Part shown: one piece after another, positions 49,501-60,614 of the stretch | Layout of the letters: every line of letters begins with the position of its first letter | Numbering within the stretch: position 1 is the first letter of the stretch | Source: Phoronis australis | Lineage: Eukaryota > Phoronida > Phoronidae | Assembly: GCA_002633005.1 (NCBI GenBank) | Contig: NMRA01000198.1 | Span: 238,480-302,479, forward strand | Length of the DNA: 64,000 nucleotides | Direction: 5' to 3' | Translations under genes and position numbers: made by a program | The notes under the pieces: generated by a model | The model's database searches: none | Told to the model about the DNA's origin: nothing | Seen by the model: the letters and a program-made list of their open reading frames with translations, nothing else

Positions 49501-50330
49501 CTGAAGCTAACAAACTACAAGTTCTTCTCAAGTCTGAAAATCGTTTCTAATCGGAATACAGAACAAGTTTAGAACGATTACACTGAGGTAAGCCTTAGCT
49601 TTAGGAGCTTGAATTAACAGCTGTCTTTTGACAGAAGCTGCGGGTTTCTTGCACCCTAATGGGGTTATATACTTCTATACTAACTCAAAATTTTGAACTA
49701 CGTTACCCAATCACCCAAAATGTGTTTCGGTTCTCACTATATTATGATACACAATGAATTCCATCCACTAACAGGTCATTCAGGAGGTCATCAAGTAAAT
49801 AGATAACATAGCCATCTGGAAAAGAAATTTTGAAGTTTATTAAAAGATTGATCAAGTCACGATTTTCTTGTTTTGGTCGTAAGTATGGAGGAAATGTCCA
49901 AATTAATATTTTATTCAATCTAAAATTTTATAGGTCTTCTTCTACAGTCAGCTGCAGTTGCTGGCTCGGCTGCAGGTTTAAGCGCAGCGGCAACTGCCGG
50001 GGTCGCTGGCGCCGGGAGCCTTATTGGCGTTGGAGTCGGAGCTGGGGTGGCTCATGCAATTCACAAACATCACGAGAAGACTGAAAAACAGCAAGACCGT
50101 AAGGATCTACGCATTGTATTATTTGTTCTTGCTTACTTGTGGTTAGCTCGTTACATGTATCATAACTTTGTGATTGGTTTAAATGAGCAAACAGTGGTCA
50201 TGAGGGCATTCAAATATTTACAGAAATCATTTTCATTGCTCTTGTTTTATTTTACTTACCTTGATCCTTGACATTTTGTAAATGCAATTTATTTAATGAA
50301 ATTACAATCATAATACTGTATGACAGCGAA
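46580..50330 (+). repeat. tandem gene duplication, copy A (copy B at 59840-63660)
   Basis: Homology to copy B is visible in the 5' flank (GCGCTGGTC near 46695 and 59960; GAGTTGAGCAAAATGAAATATT near 47716 and 60079; TCTATCCAA near 48136 and 60497), in coding exons 1 and 2, in the intron (GCTCC near 49380 and 61711) and after exon 2 (TTGATCCTTGACATTTTGT at 50262 and 63601). Insertions in one copy only break the alignment. Confidence 0.75.
46829..47340 (+). mobile_element. second THAP element remnant
   Basis: AAAGGAGAATGCCACCCGAT and the next 500 bases follow 22457-22960 closely, including CAACC-like 5' text, RCIVPACPN, a TAA stop, EGISF, MLRKWLMVVKNE and LRVCG. The final C-x2-H and SDF are damaged by a small deletion (near 47185-47210). 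The right inverted repeat seen at 24136-24151 was not found here. The element sits only in copy A of the duplicated ISG12-RING locus. Confidence 0.65.
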
Positions 50331-50896
50331 TCAAAAATAATTTATTCTTCATTTTTATGGGAATTTCGTCGCTTTTTACGTGTCAGTGATAAACTCAAAG
50401 TCACAGACAATGCACATATTGCGCCATTTTCGAGTTTTCAAGTTTGCCTAACCTCTATACATTTTGAAGAGTTTCTTGAGTTGCTGATTGCTTCGGTGTT
50501 CGTGTTGGCAACAAAAATAGAATCCCATGTTGTTAGAGTGACAGGCCTAAGCTTTAGTCAGCTATACAGGGTGAAAGGCGTGGGAAGTGCGATTTTATCG
50601 CCCTATCACTTTCCATAGGTAGATGTGCATTCTTACTACGCATATGTGAGAAAGTGTTTGGTGTCGTCTTAAGAAAGCTTCAAAAATTGATGCGTTTCAT
50701 GTATGTCTATTTTACAGAACGACCACCAGCTTCAGGCAGGCGGTGCGTTGTGTGCCTGGATGAAGACAAGTGCATCTTATTTCTTCCATGCCGCCATCTT
50801 TGTGCTTGCACGAATTGTTCGGAACAGCTGAAACAGTGTCCGATTTGTAAAAGAGATGTCACGGAATTGGTTCATAAGGCATACGTGTTTATGTAA
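48259..50896 (+). CDS. ISG12-RING fusion protein: interferon 6-16-type membrane domain plus C3HC4 RING finger, 237 aa
   Basis: Exons 48259-48628, 49934-50098 and 50718-50896 join with phase-1 splices (ACAG|GTTGG to TATAG|GT; GACC|GTAAGG to TTTTACAG|AA); the total is 238 codons including TAA. Residues 1-72 are polar and acidic without a signal peptide. Residues 73-82 are basic (TKRSWKTGLK). Residues 83-166 form the Gly/Ala-rich hydrophobic ISG12-like region, interrupted at the family's usual intron point. Residues 167-187 are basic and polar (HKHHEKTEKQQD). Residues 188-222 are a RING: C188-x2-C191-x11-C203-x-H205-x3-C209-x2-C212-x6-C219-x2-C222, closest in style to the C-terminal RINGs of MUL1 and IAP proteins, ending FM. 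The predicted product is a membrane-anchored ubiquitin E3 ligase with the RING in the cytosol. The start follows an acceptor (TTCTTAG) two bases upstream, so a 5' UTR intron is likely. Reading through the first donor would give a 130-aa form without RING. Confidence 0.85.
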
Positions 50897-51558
50897 TCAA
50901 TAACGGCTCTTGGCTTGCATTCTTGCGTTTATAGTCTACGGTAATTAGCGAATTTTCATCAATATTCTCTTGGTTGCTTACTTGTTCACTGTGCGACAAG
51001 GAATATGTTTTCTTGCTTATTCATTATTCTTAGCCAGGTTGTGTAGGCCCATATAAAGGAATTTTCTTTAAATTCATCTACATCACCCCGAGAATCCTTA
51101 CACAGTGTTCTATTCAGGTACCTAGTTGATACCGCTATTATAGGCCTTGCCTTCTTTGTTTCAATGTTTTGCGGTCGAGAGGCGAAAAGTCCAATTCACT
51201 TATCATTTTACGACACTTGTTGCGCGTTTCTATCGTATTTCCTTGTGTTGCTTATAGACCATTAGGTATTGCTCTGGCTATGTGGGTAGGCCAGCACCTT
51301 AGATATATCATTCAACGTAGGTTTTAAAATATGCAAGATCAGAGCCTGTTTAGTTACAGCGTATTTCGGTAAGACTTCCCGCCAAGAACTACCATCCATG
51401 GAGGCTGTGTGCCGTTGCGACCATTCTGTTGTCTATGGTTGCGATACTTTGGGCCGGCATGTGATTCTTTCACATGACTTATCAATGAAGGCTTCCGTGG
51501 GGACTGTACGGTTTTTGCACGTCTGGCGCGGGGAACAAAAGGTGGTGAATGTGGACCA

Positions 51559-51808
51559 GGGGCCCGTTCCAAGAAACTGACTTAAGTTCATTTTTTACTT
51601 AAGTCTAAGATTTCTCTTAACTTCCCACCTTTGAAACTTCCACATCAGGTAAATTCATCAAAATTAAGACAAAACTTACGTCACACACTTAAATCAAGCT
51701 TAAAATCTCTTTCTTGAAATGATTTTGAGACAAATTGAACTTTTATTTTAATATTTAGTAAAATTTAAGAATTGTTTTAGCTAAGTCAGCTTTGTTTGAA
51801 CGGGCCCC
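51559..51808. mobile_element. 250-bp MITE with GGGGCCCGTT ends
   Basis: The left end GGGGCCCGTTCCAAGAAACT and the reverse complement of the right end (GGGGCCCGTTCAAACAAAGC) form inverted repeats of about 28 bp that continue into CTGACTTA. No clear target duplication and no coding capacity. Confidence 0.7.
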
Positions 51809-53394
51809 AGATGTCATTATTTTTTATCTTTAAAAGAACTGTAAAAGTATTCTAGGTTTCTAATCGTCAACTGAGGCGTCGCTGCAACTTTTCTAAATGT
51901 AACCAAACTGTGAACAAATAGGAACATTCGACCTGTTACTACTCACGGCTAAACGAAATCTAGGGCGCCGTGGTCGGCAGTACAAGTTATCGAAAGAGCC
52001 TTTCACTTTTCCCGAAGAAACTCCGAAGACTCTTTAGGGCGCAAAATCACTTCGATGGAAATACACGTTTTCAAGGAGTTCTTTCAAAAATTCGTTGTGC
52101 GTTTGACAATAATGCCTACCGAAATACCACAACGCTGACGGTTGATTGTGTGGTATTTACCAACAATGCTGCACGCCAGTAGGACGCTCACCCGTTTCAC
52201 TGCTGCAGTGATAGTCATTCTTTTACATCAAAATTGGTTGACATTGTTTCACATTTGCGTAGTCGGTTGGAATGCTGCCTCATCTGATTGGAGAGCGATA
52301 TTTCGTTCTTGATCGTAACAGTTCATCTCTAAAATGTGTCAGCAGCCTGAAAGTCCTTACTCAAAGGATTAATCTAGTTCAAAAACTTAAAAATATATAC
52401 CAATATATTATGTAACATAATGTAATGTTTACCTCTTTTGTGTTATCAAATTAATAGGCTGTTTGTAATTCGGCTGAGATCAGAAAAATCATTGACTATG
52501 CCATCTATTTCCGTGACCTGAGTTCTGCGTGCTTCAGTTAAGGAACGACTCCTGCCCTTGAAAACGTATTGATATCACCAAGAGCATGAAAGCGTTGTTA
52601 TTTTGTTTGGTTGTAATTTGATTCTCATTTTAGTTCTTTCTTTACAGATTTGATTGTCTATTGTCCAAATTTTGTCTGCTCTTTACATATGACTAGTGGC
52701 ATTTAATGCACTCATAAGTTTTAATTTTGAATACGTCTCATCTCCCGCATCCAACATTAATGAGGTGCCCTGAATTATCGCGAGGGTACGTAAATTTTCA
52801 GCAGCAATACCCGTTCTGGTAATAAATTAGAGCAAAAACCTTTCTATATCGGCAAATGTCTTTTATTAATCAACATATCGTAAAACTGGTGCAAATTGCC
52901 GTGTTACTACAGACAGCCAGCGATAGCGCACTTTGCAACTTGACAGCAAATCAGCCCCGGCTTTACTGGCTGTTAAGAATGTAAAGTTGAATAAAATCAT
53001 CCACAAGCGGTGATTTTTCGACAAAAAAATTTTTTATCTCAAAAAGCGCGCTCCTCTCCTGAATTGCTATAACGCACACCTGTGCTTGATTTTTGGTCCT
53101 CCGACACGACAACCGATGAAGTTTGCAATGTATCACTTCGCTGGGAAAATGATCATTTGCTAAGCTGACTTTATTTTTTGATAATTAGACAAAACATATT
53201 TTGAAAGGAGACAAACATTTACAATTGATACCTCCGTGGTCTAAAAATATAAATTCCGCTGAATTCCAGTGAACTGTAGTCTATGAACTCAATGTGACGA
53301 TGGGAAAATATTTCAGTGTAAGGAGCACGGCGCAGTATATTTTTAAATCTCTTGTTCCACACGAATTTCAGTTACGGCAAGGCCCGCGGAGCTA

Positions 53395-54331
53395 ATTATT
53401 GGGGACAAATAAAACAACAAGAATAATATATATTTTAAGTTGTATTGGGAATTTCAAGGTCACAGCTCTAGAAATAAATATTTCACACAAGGAACCAGGT
53501 GGGTTCCTTAATTACAAGAGATAACACACACATTTCCGATACCCAAAGTGTAATTGAGTATCGGATATTAAGTAGCACAGGTTAGCATAGTACCAAATGG
53601 GTATATAATACCAAATGGGTATTAAGCGATTGCCTACCAACTGGGTCGAGCAAAACGGCAAATTCAATAACAAGTACCAAGTGGGTACAAACTGCCAAAT
53701 GGGCAAATATCATATAAAGTATCAAGTGGGTACACCAAACAGCCGTTCCGGACAAGCTGAGTGAGCAGACCAGCCGGAGTGATAAAAAGCGATATTGTAA
53801 GGAACGTGGTGTTGTGGCTCAGTATGTGCCGAGAGCTGGGTGGAGAGAAGCAAGCTGCAGTAAATGATGCTCGAGTACAGGTCGGGTCTTTAGCCAATGA
53901 TGTCGGTTCTTGCCTGAAGGAACACGCCGCTCCGGGCTTGAAGAAGGTACCAGCAGTGACTGTAAAAACAACAATAACCAACAGCAGATTTTGTTCGACA
54001 AAAGGGAGGGAGCGTGGGAAAGGTTGACTTGAGATTTTGTGGTACCCAGGGTAGGGAGGGTGGGGAGGTATAAATTATGTAATTAGGAAAACTTACGAAT
54101 GAATGTACTGTTGCTTGAGGCTGGGCCAACAGGAAGCTGGAGAGAAAGAACAAACAGCGCTACCATCGGACTTGGTAGGAACTAACTAGGAGTTGGATAT
54201 GAAGGATGAAGGGGTGTATAATAGTATTTGCCCAAATAATAGGATTTATGTCAGAGTGCCATAAATCTCATTATTGGGGACAAATAAAACAACAAGAATA
54301 ATATATATTTTAAGTTGTATTGGGAATTTCA
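53395..54331. repeat. 62-bp identical direct repeats enclosing a dyad-motif cluster
   Basis: 53395-53456 and 54270-54331 are identical over 62 bp (ATTATTGGGGACAAATAAAA...). Between them, at 53491-53732, lie seven short dyads of the form TACCAANTGGGTA. A frame at 53761-54027 has no known motif. Confidence 0.8.
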
Positions 54332-55151
54332 GGGCCCTGCACCCAGAGTAGCATTATGCAATAAGCAATTGACATATTTTCGTTTGCCTTGAGACCCGGG
54401 ATTAAGATCTCACATTTCCAAATAAGGAGAATGGGTGTTGCATGTTGGTATATAACCAATGACGTGACGAATATTTGAATCGAATACTAAAATACATTAA
54501 CCTACATGGAGATTCCCAATTTTTACATAGAATCCCTAAACATAACTGCTTGATATGCTGACATAAATTTAGATGTCATAGAAACACTGTACAAATTTAA
54601 ATTGCTAACATGGTCCAAGTCACTTTAAAGCGATTATAAACCAGCGCTTCGTCCGAGAAGCGCATTTTTGATTTAGACTACTTGTCTTTATGAAATTTGT
54701 AATGACTCGGACGAGAAATGATTTCCGGCTTTTCAAAGAATTTATCGTTCATTATTCATTTAGACCATGCTCGACGCATCACGTGACAGGGCGTGACCAG
54801 TTAACTTGTAGAGCCTGGTCTCGAGCAATGACGTTAATTCTTTCGAAGCTCTTGATATCATCTCCAATTGGGTTAAGAAACTGTTTGAAATTAATTTCAT
54901 AAACGTAAGTGATTGAGTCATATAGAAGCCTCAGTAAAACAACTACAATTCTGTTTATAGCTAGACTAAACTGGGTAATACTTCTTGTTTTTGCCCGTCC
55001 CAGAGTCTAATTTCATAGCGTGTAGACCCGGTTGGGTAAATCTTCGTCTCACGGCCTACTGGAAACGGTACACTCTATAACATTGATAATAAATAATGAT
55101 AAATTACATTAGAGTTTTACAGAATATTGGTGTGTTTGGATTGTCAAAATA

Positions 55152-55219
55152 CGACAACGATCCAGGGTAATCTCCACTCAAACACAACAACGATCCAAGG
55201 CAATCTCCACTCAAATATA
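55152..55219. repeat. two ~36-bp direct units
   Basis: ACAACGATCCAGGGTAATCT and ACAACGATCCAAGGCAATCT are each followed by CCACTCAAA. Confidence 0.7.
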
Positions 55220-55299
55220 TGGGAATGGGATGAGCATGTTTATCAACTTCAAAATGGATGATATAACGACGTAGAAAGCTCACAATTTCCGACATCGTG

Positions 55300-58200
55300 C
55301 AACTAACGCGGACATAAAAAGTTTGAAGTTGAGCAGTTGGATTCAGGATGAGGTCAAATACACTCCATTGAAATGATTATATTCCACTGTAACATAACAG
55401 AGAGCAATATGTAGGCCTACCCGGTACCTTTCCATTCACGCCTGAACCATTTGTTTACATGGGAAGTAAAACCAAAGCCCACACACGGATTTCCGTGCGT
55501 CTTTCATCATGTTTCCACAGGGACACTTTTCAGTATAGGTGGCGCTGTATCAGAGGGTAGATTCCAACTAAGAGAACAATGACACTTTCTTCTCGAGGAA
55601 ACTAGCATTGTCCTACCAATTCAGTACACCAGTGTGAGAATACCATTCTCGCCAGGCCTCGTTCAACGCACCGTCCCAAAACCGTCTTGTGACACAAATT
55701 TCAGGGATAGGCAGTAAGTATGCTGGAATGTTTTCCTTACAATCCAACTTATTACTGATACATGCGCCTGTATCTGACGCACCTATAAAATGTGCTATTA
55801 GGTGAGGATTCACAGGGATTTCTTAGCTACTGGTAAATTGTATTGTCAAAAGTACATGCCATGTACAGTTTTCATCTGAGGATATTGACGTTATGTTTTC
55901 TAGTGCGTAGATCACTTTCACAATGCTTCGTAGTTGTCTCAGCCAAACAAGGGAATTTTACAGGCGTTTTTTTTAGGATATGATTAGTCCGGAGAGTATA
56001 CTCAAAAAATGTGCTTTTCGGGATGGTTCAAACCAAACATAACCCAGGTTATGTGTTTAGCACAGCTAAATATAAATTAAATTATTTTAAATACGAGCGT
56101 ACTAGCAAGGTTGTTGGTTCTCCTGGGATATTCAACTCGATCCTTTTTCCAATAACAACTCTATGCATAGGGATTAGTTTAAAATTCATACACAAGCCTT
56201 CGGTCCCGAACTACGTTTGATTTCGACAACTCAATTATTTGAATTTAGTCTCAAGTAATACCTGGCGTACTGCCAGTCAGGCTCTGACATTGCTTCTATC
56301 CTGCAGGAAGATAACACATGGATCCATTAGGCATTTGTCCGGGGGCCCCATGGACACAGGGGCTAAGTGCATATCTGTTGTGCCGAGGCCAATATACTGA
56401 AACCGAAAGCAATGTCAGGTTGTGAAGACCACGGCCTAGGGCAGCATTCCCCTCTCGACTCGGAGGTCACTGCCGAAATAGCGCACAAATCAGGGGCTCA
56501 GGCTTGCCAGTGTAGGCATAGGGACGCCGATTGTCATTACAGCAAAAAATATCTCACCGCGTAGGCAGGGCTTCATTAGAAACGGGGCCATTTAAAGAAA
56601 GTGAATGTTGTGGCTATCAGAGGTAAAACTAATACTGGTGGCAATATTGGATAGGTGCTGACACGAATTCATCCGCTTCCTCGGTCCTGATTACGGTTCA
56701 GAAATATATCGGCTCTGTCCGCATTCTCAAAACTTTTAGCACCGGGAACATTGAATACGCGAATAAATGTTGTAAACACTGGTTACCGCCTGAGTGAGAC
56801 CCCTATGAACGGTCTCGAATTCACTGCACGTTTTGGTCAAAATTCCCCATTTCCGCCTCTCCCAGTGCGTTTCATCACGCTTTTAGCACGAAGGGGCTGG
56901 ATCTTACTCGAAAAACTATGAACTGATTTCTGTTCTAGCAATTATTTTCGTTCAAGTTTGTGAGATTTTATCGTGGACTTTTTAGATGAGATATAAATAT
57001 GGGTCATCGATCTTTCAATGGTTCAGCAGATCTATCCAACAGCGTAGTTCACGGAGTATTCAGTGGCCGTATGCACATTATGAGATAAACATATACATAA
57101 CATTGCGTGTATTGTTAGTACAGGTGGTCATTTGATACTAGTGTATTGTGCGTTTTACGTGCTTTCACTCGCCTTCAATTTTGTCCATGGAAGTATGAAT
57201 GGACGACTTTATGTTCGAAGATCATCGATCAACATACCGTGAAATTTATGTGCTGTACTGTCTATATCTATGGTCGACAGGTACTCCATGGATTAAACTT
57301 CGTTTGTTTGAAGGAATTACTGTTAATACCAAAGTGCGTTACTAAGATTGAAAACAATCTACACTTTTGATTCGCAAATATGTGGCTCAGTATATTGCAT
57401 TCCAACACAAAATACGTCCAGTATGTCAGTCGGCGGGTTTTGTGAAATGTTGTCATCATGTTCAACGTTGTATACTGTATTTTGAATGTCAGACACTTCT
57501 CGTTTATCCCATATGTGTGTGAATACGGCAATGGAATACGCTTTCGAATACGGGAAAGTCAAGCTAATCTGTAGACGTTGGTTGAGCCGCATTCCATGGT
57601 TGGTGTACAGCTAGTTCTTTTGGTAGAGTAAATTTGCGTGTACAACGGAGAATTTGATTGGTCTTGTTCATTTGGGCATTCGACCCCTCGTTCTTGAAAA
57701 ACCAGTATTATTGCTCTAAAATCTATAAACTTTCACCAAAGATTTGCCGTTGAAAATTCCAACGCAAGGAGATTAGGCTGCTATCTTTATTCGGAGTCAC
57801 CAGAAATAGGCCTTCATAGCGTCCCCCAAAGTGTCGGGAAAATCTAATTCAAATCAAACGAAAACATTTAATTATGAATGCATGCAGTACACTTACACTA
57901 AGATCTAAGATATCTACAGGAAATTGCGACCTAATCATCGAGTATATATTATTACTGGCACGATCGTCTGCTCGCAGCGTTTCTCGACTCTACCTTCTGT
58001 CGCAACGAGTCCGTAGCTCAGGTTCCGCGAATCAGCAACCTCACAAAACACCGTTTCCATCGTTATTTTCCGGACTTGCTGTGATCGACGGAGGAAATAT
58101 TTCTATCACTCTTTGCATTCCAGAAGCTGAGCAACGAAAAATAGACCTAGAAAACTGAGAGACTTATAGACGCTAACTTAAATCTACACAACAGTCACTG

Positions 58201-58340
58201 GACAAATGTTTTAAAGTTTCAAAGTCACGGATGGATTGTTTCCGCCGAGCTTTCAATGTTACTGAAAAGTTCAATGTTTTAACTTGTATTCTTGTCAATT
58301 TATTTTGAAATAAAACATTTCTAGTTGTTCAACATCATGA
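55300..58340. other. no gene recognised
   Basis: Short frames only. Part of 55610-55730 (CCAGTGTGAGAATACCATT, TAGGCAGTAAGTA) is a diverged copy of 45822-45930 (CCAGTATGAGAATACCATT, TAGGCAGTAAGTA), an unnamed dispersed repeat. Confidence 0.4.
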
Positions 58341-58346
58341 CATGAC

Positions 58347-58511
58347 TTACCGTAATCGTTCGGGTTAACGCCCATGCTCAGTTAACCGCCCATCCCCTAC
58401 TTTAGGTGGATTTTCGATTTAACCGCCCACTGCTCGGTTAACCGCCCTCCCCCGATTTTTTGGATTCGCCAATTTAACCGCCCTGGTCGTTAACCCGAAC
58501 GATTACGGTAA
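58347..58511. mobile_element. 165-bp foldback/MITE with perfect 24-bp inverted ends
   Basis: The 24 bases from 58347 (TTACCGTAATCGTTCGGG...) are exactly repeated in reverse complement at 58488-58511. Inside are four copies of TTAACCGCCC, some inverted near the ends (GGTTAAC/GTTAACC). No coding capacity and no obvious target duplication. Confidence 0.85.
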
Positions 58512-58692
58512 TTGTAGAAAAACTTGTCGCTTAACCGGATTGGGTATGCTTAGCATGTATACGACGTCTTACAACAACAAGTCAAGATATCGTGACGTAT
58601 ATATAGGTTACCCCACATACATAAGAATACTATTGCCAATTTTATCGATATCTCGAATTCGTTTTATCTGAGAATGTCCCAACGAGACGGAC

Positions 58693-58849
58693 AGGATATG
58701 GCAGTAGTATTCCTATGCATGTAGGATATGGCAGTAGTATTCCTATGCATGTAGGATATGGCAGTAGTATTCCTATGCATGTAGGATATGGCAGTAGTAT
58801 TCCTATGCATGTAGGATATGGCAGTAGTATTCCTATGCATGTAGGATAA
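58693..58849. repeat. 30-bp minisatellite, five units
   Basis: Five identical 30-bp units (AGGATATGGCAGTAGTATTC + CTATGCATGT), then a truncated unit. Identity among copies suggests recent expansion. The minus frame translates to a repeated PTCIGILLPY, which I take to be incidental. Confidence 0.95.
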
Positions 58850-60010
58850 CCTACATTTCTCGATCTCCTTCTCACATATTGATATATCAAAAACAGTTCA
58901 AACAGGTCGGTCTCCCTTCTCGATATTTTTGCCAGTCGCCGGGCAGGGGGGGGAGAGAAAAGCGGAAAGATGTTACAAATCTTCCAATAACACTAAAATC
59001 TGCTTAAAATCAAACATGTTAGATTTCAATGAGTAACTGCAAATTCAGCGCATTTGTTTACCCAAGGTAGTATGGCATGTCTCAAACTTATTTTGCTCTG
59101 AGCCCCCCGGACTGAAGTTTCCCCCCCGGATACAGTGACACCATTTATGTTGAACTTGTGGGAGCATGTAGGTACAGGATTTGTATATTATTTACACAGG
59201 ATTTGGTGTATGCTGCCGGTCCCGGGCTGGAGTTTAGGGGGTCGTAGTTGAAATTTAAAGGTGCGTGTCATGGAATCTTTTCCGCCTCTTGTTATCTACA
59301 ATGTGGATTTCTTGTTTTACAGATTACGGTAATCGCATGCATTGAGTGTATGAAATTTATGTACAGGAGAGAGCGAAAATAGCTACAGATTGCTATGAGG
59401 TGTGTAATTCCCATGACAATCAGCATTTCACGACAACACCTCACATAGTTGCCAACATTTTAAGAAGAAAACGGGACACCTGGATTGAAAAAGAGGGACA
59501 TCCGAATAAAAAGCGGGACAGCTGCGTCTATGCCAAGAACGCAAGGTGGAAATGCCCGCCGCAACACAGACAGTGTTTTTCTTTTTAATTTTTGTGGGAC
59601 ATTCGGCTAATACGCATCTTATTACACTCTTGCATGTTAACCTATCCTTGTTCGCCAGCATCTCTGAATCCGAACTATGGAATAACAGCTCGTTCCTGAA
59701 TAGTCACGTGACTGCCAATCTTGGAAGTGTTACCACGTTGACTTTCAAGTCAAACTTAGTGATTTTTAAACTATATTGCATATGGACGAAGTCTACTATT
59801 CAAACGACACACTAAACGCCATGTGTAAAGGTGCTGGCGTGGGCCCCTGTGAGTGACAATACGCTGGCCTCTCATTGTCTATTCTTGTGCGCCGACGGCG
59901 CTCTGGATTTGTCCTGGTTCCTAAAATGCAGCTTAGTTAGCCTTTCAGAAAACCGGGCGCTGGTCTAAGACATTTTAAAGAAACAACGTGTGGGAAGTTG
60001 TTAGCTGTGT

Positions 60011-60080
60011 CAAAACGAAAGATAAAAACGGAGAGGTTGTCCCAACGTTGTCGGTTAGTTTCGCTTCACTGCGCGAAAGA
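60011..60080 (+). promoter_or_regulatory. cluster of IRF-like half sites upstream of the second ISG12-RING-type gene
   Basis: CAAAACGAAAG (60011-60021), AGTTTCGCTTC (60057-60067) and GCGAAAG (near 60072-60079) each carry the CGAAA/TTTCG core favoured by interferon regulatory factors, within 70 bp and about 540 bp before the start codon. None is a complete GAAANNGAAA site. Confidence 0.25.
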
Positions 60081-60614
60081 GTTGGGCAAAATGAAATATT
60101 CTGGAATCATGACATGTCACGAAAATATTATTTTGCTACTGAGTCATTTTCTTTGTGTGTTGGTCTGTCGTTTATTTGCCATTTTACTTATTGGTTCAAA
60201 AAAGTAAAATCCGACTGTTTCCGTCACATTTCAGTGATCTAAAATAGGTAAAACTGCAATAAACCGTACCAGCTAATTTTACCTATCTTATAGGACGTCC
60301 TTTCGTCTTCCCGGCACTGTTTCCAATAAATAAACTTGTTTACAAAACACGATTTTATTATTTTTACGGACCTACTTACACGGTCCCATGCATTCGCTAA
60401 TATCGGAACATTTCAATTGTACACCCCAAGTACACGAGGGTCTAGTTTTCCAAGAACGATTATCATTTAACGGAACTTATTTTGGTGGTTCATTACTCTA
60501 TCCAATACAAACTACTTTTGTGCAAAAATTGTTCACATTTTTGCCTGACTTTCTAGGGCAAAGACTCTGCGGACATTTTGATATTAACCTTTTATTGCAC
60601 TAGGTTCTTAGGAA

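Noticed and set aside
58642-58890. Minus-strand repeat protein with five PTCIGILLPY units
   Set aside because: It is the translation of a 30-bp minisatellite; 30 is divisible by three, so any open phase gives a repeated peptide.
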